From: Acinetobacter venetianus RAG-1 = CIP 110063
GTDB lineage: Bacteria > Pseudomonadota > Gammaproteobacteria > Pseudomonadales > Moraxellaceae
Assembly (NCBI RefSeq): GCF_000368585.1
Contig: NZ_KB849558.1
Coordinates: forward strand, 1,763,043-1,827,042
Length of the DNA: 64,000 bases
Direction: 5' to 3'
Within the stretch, counting starts at the first letter, position 1; every line of letters begins with the position of its first letter. The notes below the pieces were generated by a model. It made no database searches, was not told the origin of the DNA, and saw nothing but the letters and a program-made list of their open reading frames with translations. Shown here one piece after another: positions 38,033 through 46,712 of this stretch. The position numbers and the translations under genes were made by a program.

Positions 38033-38575
38033 ATGATTTTACATCAATATAAAATTGTCTTTGGTGGAACGATGGGTTCAGGTAAGTCCACGGCGATTAA
38101 AGCTCTATCAGAAATCGAAGTGCTCGGTACTGAAGCACTGAATACAGATATTGAATCACATGAGAAGCTACTTACCACTGTAGGAATTGATTACGGAGAA
38201 ATCACTTTAGATGATGGTGTAAAAGTTGGTCTATATGGGACACCAGGACAAGATCGTTTTGATTTTATTTGGTCAGTCATTTGCAAAGGTGCGATTGGAA
38301 CGATTGTAATGATTGACCATGCTGCGGAAAATCCACTCTTTGATTTAGATCAGTTTATCCAAGCATTCCAACCTTTCGGCAATAATATCGTGATTGCCAT
38401 TAGCCATATAGATCGAAAGCCAGAGCGTACCCTCTCTATGTATAGAGAATGGCTGCGTGAAAAAGCATTGAGTTATCCATTGTTTTTTATTGACGCTCGC
38501 CAACAGGATGATGTTCTACTATTGGTCGAAACATTAATTGCAACCATCGAAGTACACTATGGTTTGATCAATTAA
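38033..38575 (+). CDS. Small Ras-like GTPase (COG2229/MglA-like)
   Basis: A 180-residue single-domain GTP-binding protein. The P loop is GTMGSGKST (residues 12-20), the switch region has the GIDYGEI pattern around 51-57, G3 is GTPGQDRF (69-76), and the G4 position reads SHID (124-127) in place of N/T-K-x-D. This set is typical of the bacterial MglA/CvnD-like GTPases, where G4 is often altered. It follows the unknown 327-residue protein with an AAGGAC ribosome site, so the two probably act together. No Roadblock-type GAP gene is next to it. Confidence 0.85.
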   Translation: MILHQYKIVFGGTMGSGKSTAIKALSEIEVLGTEALNTDIESHEKLLTTVGIDYGEITLDDGVKVGLYGTPGQDRFDFIWSVICKGAIGTIVMIDHAAENPLFDLDQFIQAFQPFGNNIVIAISHIDRKPERTLSMYREWLREKALSYPLFFIDARQQDDVLLLVETLIATIEVHYGLIN

Positions 38576-38595
38576 AGGGCTTAAAATAGCCCTTT
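38574..38595. terminator. Terminator-like hairpin between convergent genes
   Basis: AAAGGGCT / AGCCCTTT around a six-base loop overlaps the stop codons of the GTPase and TauE-family genes. The T run is short. Confidence 0.6.
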
Positions 38596-39381
38596 ATAAA
38601 TAAAATAACTGCCCACAAAAACTAATAAACCTGCAAAACATTTTTTCAACATTGCGGGTGATAAACGATGTGCAACCTTCGCACCTAATTTTGCAGTGAT
38701 AAAACTCATCGCACTAATACCTAAAAAGGCATAAACATGCACATAACCAATCGTGTTTGGCACATCGATTTTTTCTTGAGCCCCAAACCACATGAAACCA
38801 ATAGCACCAGCAGCAGCAATAGGCAATCCGCACGCCGCAGAGGTTGCAACGGCTTTCTGCATCACCACGCCATGACGATTCAGATAAGGTACGGTTAAGC
38901 TCCCACCGCCAATCCCGAAAATTGCAGAAGCAACACCTATTCCTCCACCAGCAGCAAACTGCCAAGGTGCAGAAGGTAAATGTCGATTGGGAGCAACTAC
39001 AGCATGTGCGCCTCTAAACATTTTAAATGCCATTGCTACAGCGAACACACCGATTAAAAGTTGTAAGTGTTGACCTGACATTAAGTCAGCCACGCCCGCA
39101 CCCAGAAATGAACCTATCACTAATCCAGGCGCTAAATTACGAAAAACATGCCATAACACAGCCCCTTTTTTATGATGAGCCATCACAGAGCTAATTGAAG
39201 TTACTATGATTGTTGCTAATGATGTTCCAACAGCAATATGCATAATCACATTCGAGTCATAATTCATTTGAGAAAAAACGACATACAAAATTGGAACAAT
39301 AATTAGACCACCACCGACACCAAATAGCCCCGCTGTAAATCCAGCAATTGCACCAATCAGCAAATATATGATTAACTCCAT
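38581..39381 (-). CDS. TauE/SafE-family membrane exporter
   Basis: A 266-residue membrane protein with about eight helices made of two repeated halves, each bearing a glycine-rich motif: TAGLFGVGGGLIIVPIL near residues 16-32 and ASAIFGIGGGSLTVPYL near residues 151-167. These are the hallmark of the TauE/SafE (DUF81) family, proposed to export sulfite or organosulfonates. The substrate is not evident here. It is divergent from birA. Confidence 0.88.
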   Translation of the reverse strand: MELIIYLLIGAIAGFTAGLFGVGGGLIIVPILYVVFSQMNYDSNVIMHIAVGTSLATIIVTSISSVMAHHKKGAVLWHVFRNLAPGLVIGSFLGAGVADLMSGQHLQLLIGVFAVAMAFKMFRGAHAVVAPNRHLPSAPWQFAAGGGIGVASAIFGIGGGSLTVPYLNRHGVVMQKAVATSAACGLPIAAAGAIGFMWFGAQEKIDVPNTIGYVHVYAFLGISAMSFITAKLGAKVAHRLSPAMLKKCFAGLLVFVGSYFIYKGLF

Positions 39382-39409
39382 AAACTCATGACCACGCTAC
39401 TCGTAAAAA

Positions 39410-40165
39410 ATGATGGATGATTTCGCAACTCGCCAGTTACAGCAATTATTAAACGCAAAAAATCAATTTCCAGAAGTGGTGTTACTTAAAACCACCACCA
39501 CATCGACCAATGATGATATGCGTGAAATTGCACAAAAAGGCATTACGACAGGACTGGTGTGCAGTGCACAACAAACGCAAGGACGTGGTCAACACCATCG
39601 TCAATGGTCATCTCCTGAAGGGAATATTTATTTCAGCACACTGATTCAAACTAAAACAGCACTCGACGGTCGCCTTGCACTTGAAATTGCACTGAATATT
39701 TTACAAATGCCTAGCTTACACGGTTTAACGTTGCAGGTTAAATGGCCAAACGATTTATATAGTCCACAAGGGAAATGGGGCGGAATTCTCGTCGAACCAC
39801 TCTCTGCTCATCAGGCAATCATCGGAGTTGGCTTAAATCTCAACACTCCTCCAGTTGAAAATGCTGATCAACCGATCACCTCTCTAGCAATGTTAGGTTT
39901 ACATCAGATTGATCGTTTAACATTGATTGCTGAACTTTACACGGCTATTCAACAAGCAGCACAATGGTTTGAACATGGCAGCTATAATTTGGCAGAACGT
40001 TTTAATCATCATGCAATTTGGTTAAATCAAGAAGTCGAATTTGAACATGCCAAAGGTAAAGTTCGGGGTATTTTTCAAGGAATATCCAATGACGGCGCTG
40101 TGATTATCCACACTGATCAGGCACAGCAATTTTATCAAGGGCGTCTACGCTTGGTTTCACTATAA
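39410..40165 (+). CDS. birA: Biotin-protein ligase without DNA-binding domain
   Basis: BirA attaches biotin to acetyl-CoA carboxylase through biotinyl-AMP. The substrate motifs TTTTSTNDDMRE, QGRGQHHRQWSSPEGNIYFS and the biotin-binding KWPNDLY with LVEPL are all present, and an SH3-like C-terminal domain follows. The 251 residues begin directly with the ligase domain, so the N-terminal winged helix of E. coli BirA is missing and the protein cannot repress the biotin operon. It starts at ATG 39410 or 39413 and is 15 bases upstream of coaX; the birA-coaX pair is common. Confidence 0.93.
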   Translation: MMDDFATRQLQQLLNAKNQFPEVVLLKTTTTSTNDDMREIAQKGITTGLVCSAQQTQGRGQHHRQWSSPEGNIYFSTLIQTKTALDGRLALEIALNILQMPSLHGLTLQVKWPNDLYSPQGKWGGILVEPLSAHQAIIGVGLNLNTPPVENADQPITSLAMLGLHQIDRLTLIAELYTAIQQAAQWFEHGSYNLAERFNHHAIWLNQEVEFEHAKGKVRGIFQGISNDGAVIIHTDQAQQFYQGRLRLVSL

Positions 40166-40180
40166 GGAAAGCAGTCCATT

Positions 40181-40924
40181 ATGAAAAGCTTATGGCTCGA
40201 TATTGGAAATACACGCTTAAAATACTGGATCACTGAACAAGATCAAGTGATTGAGCATGCTGCTGAGTTACATCTACAATCTCCAGCTGACTTATTGCTT
40301 GGACTCATACAACACTTCCGACATCAAAATCTCAGTCGCGTGGGTATTTCCTCTGTTTTAGATCCTGAAAATAATCAACGTATTCAATTGATCTTAGATA
40401 TTCTAAATATTCCTGTGATCTTTGCCAAAGTACATGCTGAATATGCAGGTCTGAAATGTGGCTATGATGTGCCGAGCCAATTGGGGATTGATCGCTGGTT
40501 ACAAGTACTCGCGATGGCGAAAGTTGATCAAAACTTTTGTATTATCGGGTGCGGTACGGCTTTAACAATTGATTTAGTTGAAGGCTTTCAGCATTTAGGT
40601 GGTTATATTCTGCCAAATTTATACTTACAACGAGACTCCCTGATTCAGAATACTAAAGGAATTAAAATTCCAGATTCTGCCTTCGATAATTTAAATCCAG
40701 GCCATAATACGGTTGATGCCGTTCATCATGGAATTTTATTGGGTTTGATTAGTACGATTGATCAAATTATGCAGCAATCACCTAAGCATCTTATTCTCAC
40801 AGGTGGTGATGCTCATTTATTTGCCAAATTCCTGAGTCATTATCAACCTCAAGTAGAGTCAGATCTATTACTTAAAGGACTGAAGCACTATGTTCAGTTT
40901 AATTCAGCTTTGAGTAAGGTCTGA
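40181..40924 (+). CDS. coaX: Type III pantothenate kinase
   Basis: CoaX phosphorylates pantothenate in the first step of CoA synthesis. The ATP-binding motif [11 protein letters not shown] (residues 6-16), the conserved [23 protein letters not shown] and LGGYILPNL blocks, and the final ILTGGDA motif mark the type III family. Length 247 aa is usual. An AAGGAAAG ribosome site precedes the ATG. Its last 31 bases overlap the end of the convergent hydrolase gene. Confidence 0.93.
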   Translation: MKSLWLDIGNTRLKYWITEQDQVIEHAAELHLQSPADLLLGLIQHFRHQNLSRVGISSVLDPENNQRIQLILDILNIPVIFAKVHAEYAGLKCGYDVPSQLGIDRWLQVLAMAKVDQNFCIIGCGTALTIDLVEGFQHLGGYILPNLYLQRDSLIQNTKGIKIPDSAFDNLNPGHNTVDAVHHGILLGLISTIDQIMQQSPKHLILTGGDAHLFAKFLSHYQPQVESDLLLKGLKHYVQFNSALSKV

Positions 40925-41481
40925 AGAATATCCAATAATTGAGGAAATTCAGCATAGCCATCCTCAGCACGAAAATGCCCTGCTTGAGCAACCTCAATCA
41001 ACTGGGCATTTAACATATGTGAAAATTTAAAAGTTAATGGCACTGGAACAACTGGGTCATTACTCGAAAAAAATACAATACGTCGCAAGATGTTGGCTCT
41101 TAATATTCCACTCTCAAAACTTGACGCTTGAACAAATGCATCAAATTCGGGATGTTGAGGCACTCGCTCGTTAAATCCTGCTAAAAATAAGCCTGCTTTT
41201 ATATTTGTCTGCTGCAACTTTTTTGCTAGAAACCGCACCGTTGCGAGACATGAAAGACCATGTGCAATCACAATACTCTGATCATTTAAATTATTGCATT
41301 GTGCTTCAAGACAAGTCTGCCAAACCTCAGCATCAGGATGATTTGCATCTGCCAAAAAAATACGCTCTACGTCAACATCTAAGCGTTTTAACTGATGATC
41401 CAACCATAGATACCAGTGCTGTTCAGGATCAGCATTCTCAGAATGCATAATAAATACTTTACCGCTTAAATTATGTGACAT
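40894..41481 (-). CDS. RBBP9/YdeN-family alpha/beta hydrolase with altered nucleophile
   Basis: A small serine-hydrolase fold of the RBBP9/YdeN type, with [19 protein letters not shown] at the N terminus and [14 protein letters not shown] plus [20 protein letters not shown] toward the C terminus, where the Asp and His normally sit. The nucleophile turn, usually G-H-S-x-G, reads AHGLSC here: the Ser position holds Gly. Activity is therefore doubtful. I use the ATG at 41481. The 3' end overlaps coaX tail to tail. Confidence 0.78.
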   Translation of the reverse strand: MSHNLSGKVFIMHSENADPEQHWYLWLDHQLKRLDVDVERIFLADANHPDAEVWQTCLEAQCNNLNDQSIVIAHGLSCLATVRFLAKKLQQTNIKAGLFLAGFNERVPQHPEFDAFVQASSFESGILRANILRRIVFFSSNDPVVPVPLTFKFSHMLNAQLIEVAQAGHFRAEDGYAEFPQLLDILQTLLKAELN

Positions 41482-41600
41482 ATTCAACACTATTTATTAA
41501 TATAAAACATATATTTAAATTTAATTTTCATTCTTTTTATTCAACTTTAATGTAGATATTTTGTATTATTTTTATACAAATACACTTTATTATCCAAATA

Positions 41601-41629
41601 AAAAAAGGTGCTTTAAAGCACCTTTTTTT
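41601..41629. terminator. Bidirectional terminator before ffh end
   Basis: A perfect palindrome AAAAGGTGCTTTAAAGCACCTTTT, with A run before and T run after, lies just past the ffh stop on the minus strand. Confidence 0.85.
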
Positions 41630-41642
41630 AACAAAACAGAGA

Positions 41643-43049
41643 TTATTTCTTTTGGTCATTATTACCAAATAGAGGTCCCATATTTCCGCCACCAAATTGT
41701 TTTTGCATATTACCTAATGATTTCAACATCTTGCTCATACCAGATGGATTCGCAAACTTCTTCATCATTTTCGCCATTTGTGCTTGTTGCTTGATCAGCT
41801 TATTGACTTCAGCAACATCCATACCACAACCCGCAGCAATACGCTTTTTACGACTTGGATTCATTAAATCTGGGTTACGGCGCTCTTTAACCGTCATGGA
41901 TTGAATAATCGCTTCCATACGCTTAACTTGCTTTTCAGGATTTGCTTTTTCAATCGCGTCCTGAATACCCGCATTACTCATACCAGGCAACTTGTCCAAG
42001 AAGCCCATCATGCCGCCCATTTTGCTCATTTGCTCAAATTGCATCAGCATATCTTCAAAGTTGAAGGTACCGCCTTTTTGCAATTTTTTCGCCATTTTTT
42101 CGGCTTTTTCTTTGTCGATTTTACGTTCAACTTCTTCGACCAAAGAAAGTACGTCACCCATCCCTAAGATACGTTGCGCTACGCGATCAGGATGGAATGG
42201 CTCTAATGCATCAAGTTTTTCACCAATACCCAAGAATTTGATTGGTTTACCTGTGATTGCACGAACAGAAAGTGCTGCACCACCACGGGCATCACCATCA
42301 GTTTTAGTGAGAATTACACCAGTTAAAGCCAAAGCATCATTAAATGCTTTTGCGGTATTGGCAGCATCTTGACCTGTCATCGCATCGACAACAAACAATG
42401 TTTCTGTTGGTTTAACCGCTGCGTGTAACTCTTTAATTTCGTCCATCATGTCTTCATCGACATGTAAACGACCTGCTGTATCGACAATCAAGACATCAGC
42501 AAACTGAATTTTCGCTTGCTCAATGGCACGATTCACAATATCAATCGGCTTTTCAGAAGCCTCAGATGGGATAAAACCAACACCAACATCATTTGAAACT
42601 GTTTCTAACTGCTTAATTGCCGCTGGACGATACACGTCAGCAGAAACGGTCATCACTTTTTTCTTTTGACGTTCTTTTAAGAAACGCGCTAATTTTGCGG
42701 CAGTTGTCGTCTTACCAGCACCCTGTAAACCAGCAAGTAATACAACAACAGGAGGTTTTGCACTTAAATCTAAGGTCTCATTTGCCTCACCCATCATCTT
42801 GGTGAGTTCATCATAGACAATTTTTACAAATGCCTGACCAGGAGAAAGCTGAGTCATAACTTCCTGACCGAGTGCTTCTTCCTTAACCTTCGCGATAAAT
42901 TCACGAGTTACAGGTAACGCCACATCGGCTTCAAGAAGTGCCATACGTACTTCACGTAAGGTATCTTTAATATTGTCTTCGGTCAGCTGCCCTGAGCCAG
43001 TAACATTTCTTAAACTCTGTGTGAGTCGTTCTGTTAAGGTATCAAACAT
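41643..43049 (-). CDS. ffh: Signal recognition particle protein Ffh
   Basis: Ffh binds 4.5S RNA and signal sequences to deliver membrane proteins to the translocon. The N domain is followed by the GTPase (P loop GLQGAGKTTTAAKLARFL near residue 107, DTAGRLHVDEDMM near residue 190, TKTDGDARGGAALS near residue 248) and the Met-rich M domain from about residue 330 (GGMMGFLDKLPGM, KRIAAGCGMDVAEVN). Length 468 aa is normal. It is divergent from a CcsA-like gene, a conserved proteobacterial arrangement. Confidence 0.96.
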   Translation of the reverse strand: MFDTLTERLTQSLRNVTGSGQLTEDNIKDTLREVRMALLEADVALPVTREFIAKVKEEALGQEVMTQLSPGQAFVKIVYDELTKMMGEANETLDLSAKPPVVVLLAGLQGAGKTTTAAKLARFLKERQKKKVMTVSADVYRPAAIKQLETVSNDVGVGFIPSEASEKPIDIVNRAIEQAKIQFADVLIVDTAGRLHVDEDMMDEIKELHAAVKPTETLFVVDAMTGQDAANTAKAFNDALALTGVILTKTDGDARGGAALSVRAITGKPIKFLGIGEKLDALEPFHPDRVAQRILGMGDVLSLVEEVERKIDKEKAEKMAKKLQKGGTFNFEDMLMQFEQMSKMGGMMGFLDKLPGMSNAGIQDAIEKANPEKQVKRMEAIIQSMTVKERRNPDLMNPSRKKRIAAGCGMDVAEVNKLIKQQAQMAKMMKKFANPSGMSKMLKSLGNMQKQFGGGNMGPLFGNNDQKK

Positions 43050-43196
43050 TGCGAAATCCGCTTAAAATGGCTAGTTGCAAAAAAATCTTTCTTAAAATAG
43101 AAAATTTATGCATAGAATGCTATAGGATACTGTAGTTCGAAGCGAATTTATATCTTATATGGTGAATATTATTCATCCTCCTAAAAAAGGTTTGAC

Positions 43197-44006
43197 ATGA
43201 TCAGTCTCCCCTTGGTTTACACAATTTTGGCACTGGTCGCATATACCAGTTCTTTTTGGTATCTGTTTATCCATTTAATGTCAAAACGTACTCCAAATAT
43301 TTGGTGCTATGGTCTTATCGTCGTCTTGGGGCTTGCTCTTCACGGGGTAGTTCTTTACCAAGATATGGTGACCCCTATTGGCGTCAATTATGATGTGTTT
43401 AATCTAATTTCTTTCACGTCTGGCTTAATGCTTGCCTTAAGTTTAATTCTAAGTTTGATTCGCCCGATTCTACCGTTAAATTTAATTGGTACACCTGTAG
43501 CCGCAATTGGTTTAATTTTAGGTTATGCGTTTAGCCAAGCCAATCAAGTGATTGAGCAGCATAGCATTGGTCTTGATTTTCATATTATTTTATCACTTTC
43601 TGCTTATGCCGTTTTATTAATGGCGACGATTCAAGCTGTCTTACTATGGTTTCAAGATCGTGAACTCAAGAAAAAACAAAAAAGAAGAATTTGGGTCAAT
43701 TTACTCCCTCCATTTCAAGTGATGGAATCCCTGCTATTTGACTTAATCATTACAGGTTTTGGACTTTTAACTGTTGCCTTGCTATTTGGCTTCTTTACCA
43801 TCGATAATTTCTTCGCCCAACACCTCGCACATAAAACTGCATTCAGTATTATTTCGTGGTTTTTATATGGTGCTCTATTGATTGGTCACTACAAATTCGG
43901 TTGGCGTGGGCGCAAGGCAATTCGCTTTACCATAACGGGTTTTATCTTGCTCGCGATTGGATTTATCGGCAGTAAATTTGTTTTAGAAATGATATTAGGA
44001 CGTTAA
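43197..44006 (+). CDS. CcsA/YpjD-like cytochrome c assembly membrane protein
   Basis: A 269-residue inner-membrane protein with about eight helices, beginning LPLVYTILALVAYTSSFWYL. Conserved-looking His residues lie in HLMSKRTP, GLALHGVVLY, LDFHIILSLSAY and the late HLAHKTAFSIISWFLYGALL, the pattern of the CcsA/HemX family that handles heme. The function of this ffh-linked branch (YpjD, CorE in some species) is unsettled; roles in cytochrome biogenesis and divalent-metal transport have been proposed. An AAGG ribosome site precedes the ATG. Confidence 0.82.
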   Translation: MISLPLVYTILALVAYTSSFWYLFIHLMSKRTPNIWCYGLIVVLGLALHGVVLYQDMVTPIGVNYDVFNLISFTSGLMLALSLILSLIRPILPLNLIGTPVAAIGLILGYAFSQANQVIEQHSIGLDFHIILSLSAYAVLLMATIQAVLLWFQDRELKKKQKRRIWVNLLPPFQVMESLLFDLIITGFGLLTVALLFGFFTIDNFFAQHLAHKTAFSIISWFLYGALLIGHYKFGWRGRKAIRFTITGFILLAIGFIGSKFVLEMILGR

Positions 44007-44032
44007 TAGAAACGTTCTAAAATGGAATCATA

Positions 44033-44536
44033 ATGTATTCTTACTATAAATATACAGATATAGATAAGACAATAATCCTGTATGAACTAGATCAGGAACA
44101 TTACTGTTTAAGAGCAATCTGTAGCACATCATCAATAATCTTGAATACAGCTTTTATAAATGAACAATCTAATTTTTTTCTACCTGAAGGAAGCTTCGAA
44201 GAACATTTAGAAGAATTATCTCTTATTACAAAGGAAGAATTTTTAAGTTTTTGGAATAAATCTATATCGCAACATGTAGATGCATGGGATAGCTTAAAAA
44301 GCAAACTTCACATCAATCAAAATATTGATACAGAGATTGTTTGTTTCTATCCACAAGGTGTTATTGTTAAATATGGAGAAATTTTTTTGGGTTTAGTGAA
44401 CTACAAAGACTGCGAATCCATTTTAGGAACAGACAATATTTATCCTCAACAAAAAATTAAACTGTATGTGCAAAACTTTGATGATGAAAACTTATGGATT
44501 AACTTCTCAGTAAACCCTCAACATCAGCCTGTGTAG
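44033..44536 (+). CDS. Hypothetical acidic cytosolic protein, 167 aa
   Basis: I do not recognise it. The protein has no signal or membrane segment, is rich in Glu, Asp and aromatic residues, and appears to end in a beta-rich domain (IVCFYPQGVIVKYGEIFLGL, then KIKLYVQNFDDENLWINF). The size and acidity resemble immunity proteins but no motif supports that. It lies 27 bases after the CcsA-like gene with a GGAA ribosome site and 75 bases before dusC, interrupting two conserved genes. Its base composition is more AT-rich than that of its neighbours. Confidence 0.55.
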   Translation: MYSYYKYTDIDKTIILYELDQEHYCLRAICSTSSIILNTAFINEQSNFFLPEGSFEEHLEELSLITKEEFLSFWNKSISQHVDAWDSLKSKLHINQNIDTEIVCFYPQGVIVKYGEIFLGLVNYKDCESILGTDNIYPQQKIKLYVQNFDDENLWINFSVNPQHQPV

Positions 44537-44610
44537 AACACAATATCATTTTATAGACATCTTACCAAAAAATGCGTATAACGCTGTTTTCGCTTATTTA
44601 GGTAAAAATC

Positions 44611-45534
44611 GTGAAACTTGTACTCGCCCCGATGGAAGGTCTTACTGATCCAATCATGCGTGATGTGCTCACCCATGTTGGCAGTTTTGATTGGTGCGTG
44701 ACCGAGTTTATCCGTATTACTGATAGCATTCAGCCAGATCATATCTACTATAGCTTTTGTCCAGAACTGAAAAATGGCGGTAAAACCGCAGCTGGCACGC
44801 CTGTACATGTACAATTTCTTGGCAACAATCCAGACATGCTTGCTGCTAATGCAGCAAAAGTCGTTGAGCTAGGTGCTCCTGCAATTGATTTAAACTTTGG
44901 ATGCCCTGCTAAAACAGTGAATCGGCATCGTGGCGGATCTATCCTGCTTGATGAACCAGAAACCGTTCACTTACTCGTCAAGGCTGTACGTGATGCTGTC
45001 CCAAAACACATACCCGTTTCTGCAAAAATGCGTTTAGGCTATTTAGATGAAGATCACACTCTAGACAATGCACATGCCATTGAAGATGCAGGTGCCAGTT
45101 GGCTTACTGTACATGCTAGAACCAAAGCAGATGGTTATACACCTCCTGCTTATTGGGAAAAAATTCAACCAATTACCGAAGCATTAAAAATTAATGTCAT
45201 CGCAAATGGCGAGATTTGGAATAATGCAGATGCCAAAGCCTGTTTAGAACAATCTCATTGCCAAGACTTAATGATTGGTCGCGGTGCAGTAACCACACCA
45301 GATTTAACTTTGTGTATCCGCCAAAATAAAGACCAAGCAATTCTTTCATGGTCTGATTTAGTCGAATTACAGCAACGTTTCTTAAGTGGTCAATATAAAA
45401 CAGAAATCGGAATGATTGGCCGTTATAAACAATGGTTGGGGATGATGACTAAAGCTTATCCAGAAGCACAAGAGCTATGGGGAAAAGTAAAAAAAGAGAA
45501 GCAGCTTGATCAAATTCTTGATTATTTAATATAA
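44611..45534 (+). CDS. dusC: tRNA-dihydrouridine(16) synthase
   Basis: An FMN enzyme that reduces U16 in tRNA. The opening APMEGLTDPIMRDVLTHVGS with EFIRITDS, the catalytic Cys in NFGCPAKTVNRHRGGSILL, and the FMN phosphate site (VIANGEIWN, LMIGRGAVTTPDL) identify a Dus protein; the MEGLTDP form and 307-residue length are those of DusC. The start codon is GTG at 44611 with AGG eight bases upstream. A hairpin follows the stop. Confidence 0.9.
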   Translation: MKLVLAPMEGLTDPIMRDVLTHVGSFDWCVTEFIRITDSIQPDHIYYSFCPELKNGGKTAAGTPVHVQFLGNNPDMLAANAAKVVELGAPAIDLNFGCPAKTVNRHRGGSILLDEPETVHLLVKAVRDAVPKHIPVSAKMRLGYLDEDHTLDNAHAIEDAGASWLTVHARTKADGYTPPAYWEKIQPITEALKINVIANGEIWNNADAKACLEQSHCQDLMIGRGAVTTPDLTLCIRQNKDQAILSWSDLVELQQRFLSGQYKTEIGMIGRYKQWLGMMTKAYPEAQELWGKVKKEKQLDQILDYLI

Positions 45535-45536
45535 AA

Positions 45537-45560
45537 AGGGAGAATATCTCCCCTCTTTAT
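45537..45560. terminator. Short terminator hairpin after dusC
   Basis: GGGAGA / TCTCCC with an ATA loop, followed by CTCTTTATT, sits between convergent dusC and the 349-residue secreted-protein gene. Confidence 0.65.
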
Positions 45561-45567
45561 TCTAAAT

Positions 45568-46617
45568 TTACATACCACTAATTTTCATTTGAAGATTAGT
45601 GACCGATGCTCCTTTCATTCCAATATTTCCAATTGAATTATTCTGCAATCCGTTAAAAACATTTGGATCAAGCGTACCTATTGTATTGCCTAGTTTTACG
45701 TTGTTTAAACTTAAATCAAACTCATCGGTTTTATTTGGATTTCCAAAAACAATCCCACCAAAATCTCCTGGTGTGGGTCCCATGATACCAGCATAAAACC
45801 CATTCAAGCCAAAGCCACTCGTAGCGTTAGTCGCTTTGAATTGAAAATCAAAACTAGCACCTATAGGCGTCGTTGATGAATCTCCCGGTGTAGAATAATC
45901 AGAGACTAACATCATGTTACAGCCTGTGCCTGTCCCACAAATTGACTCAATTGCACCATCAAACATAAACATATGACTTTGAGGTGCTCCACCTAATTGA
46001 ATATTAATTTTAGGCTTATTAGAGGCTAAAAATTTGATATCAAAATTATCTTTGACACGCAATAACTCTTTAACACCTGACTGTAATTTAATAGCAGAAG
46101 AAATATCAAAAATAGATTTTCGAGTATAAACACTGCCACTTACATTGGATAAATTATTCGCATCCGCAGTATAAATAGAAAATGGCTTGATACGAAACCC
46201 GCTGTAATTCCCATCAAATGAAATTGCGATGTTAGCAAAAGCACCGTTTGTTCCAGTACCTTTATCAGTATCTATAGATGCTTTAATAAGCGGTAGTGAT
46301 GTATCAGCATTACTTGCATCAATGCCCACAATTGCAACAGGGTTTGGTTTTGATGCAGTTATAGGAGTTTGACCAGCAATGCCACCTATAACTAAGCCAG
46401 CACGATTTGTATAATCTGTCGAAGTGTAACTACCATTTGATAAACCATCGCTATCTATAATCGCAATTTGATCAAACTCAACTTTAGATGTATTTACAGT
46501 AATATTTATACCGTCTTGCCCAACAGTGGAAGATAAACTCTGATCATCCATTGGTTGCATTGCCATTGAATAAGGACTCAATAACAATAAACATCCTAAA
46601 ATATTCTTTTTCTTCAT
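45568..46617 (-). CDS. Secreted DUF6160-like protein, 349 aa (paralogue 1)
   Basis: First of five proteins sharing an N-terminal plan: signal peptide (ILGCLLLLSPYSMA) followed at once by MQPMDDQSLSSTVGQDGINI. That motif is the mark of the DUF6160-type and related FilA-like envelope proteins, a call from memory. The rest is predicted to be beta-rich, with many Gly, Asn, Ser and Asp, and one short Cys pair (ESICGTGTGCNMM). It has no Trp. AGGACA precedes the ATG. It is the last gene of the minus-strand block, 95 bases after the 867-residue paralogue. Confidence 0.7.
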   Translation of the reverse strand: MKKKNILGCLLLLSPYSMAMQPMDDQSLSSTVGQDGINITVNTSKVEFDQIAIIDSDGLSNGSYTSTDYTNRAGLVIGGIAGQTPITASKPNPVAIVGIDASNADTSLPLIKASIDTDKGTGTNGAFANIAISFDGNYSGFRIKPFSIYTADANNLSNVSGSVYTRKSIFDISSAIKLQSGVKELLRVKDNFDIKFLASNKPKINIQLGGAPQSHMFMFDGAIESICGTGTGCNMMLVSDYSTPGDSSTTPIGASFDFQFKATNATSGFGLNGFYAGIMGPTPGDFGGIVFGNPNKTDEFDLSLNNVKLGNTIGTLDPNVFNGLQNNSIGNIGMKGASVTNLQMKISGM

Positions 46618-46712
46618 TGTCCTAATCCTTAAGACAAACGCTTAAATAACAACCAACATTCTAGCATAGAAAAACATCATATCAATACTAAAAAAATCTG
46701 GTAAATATATAA

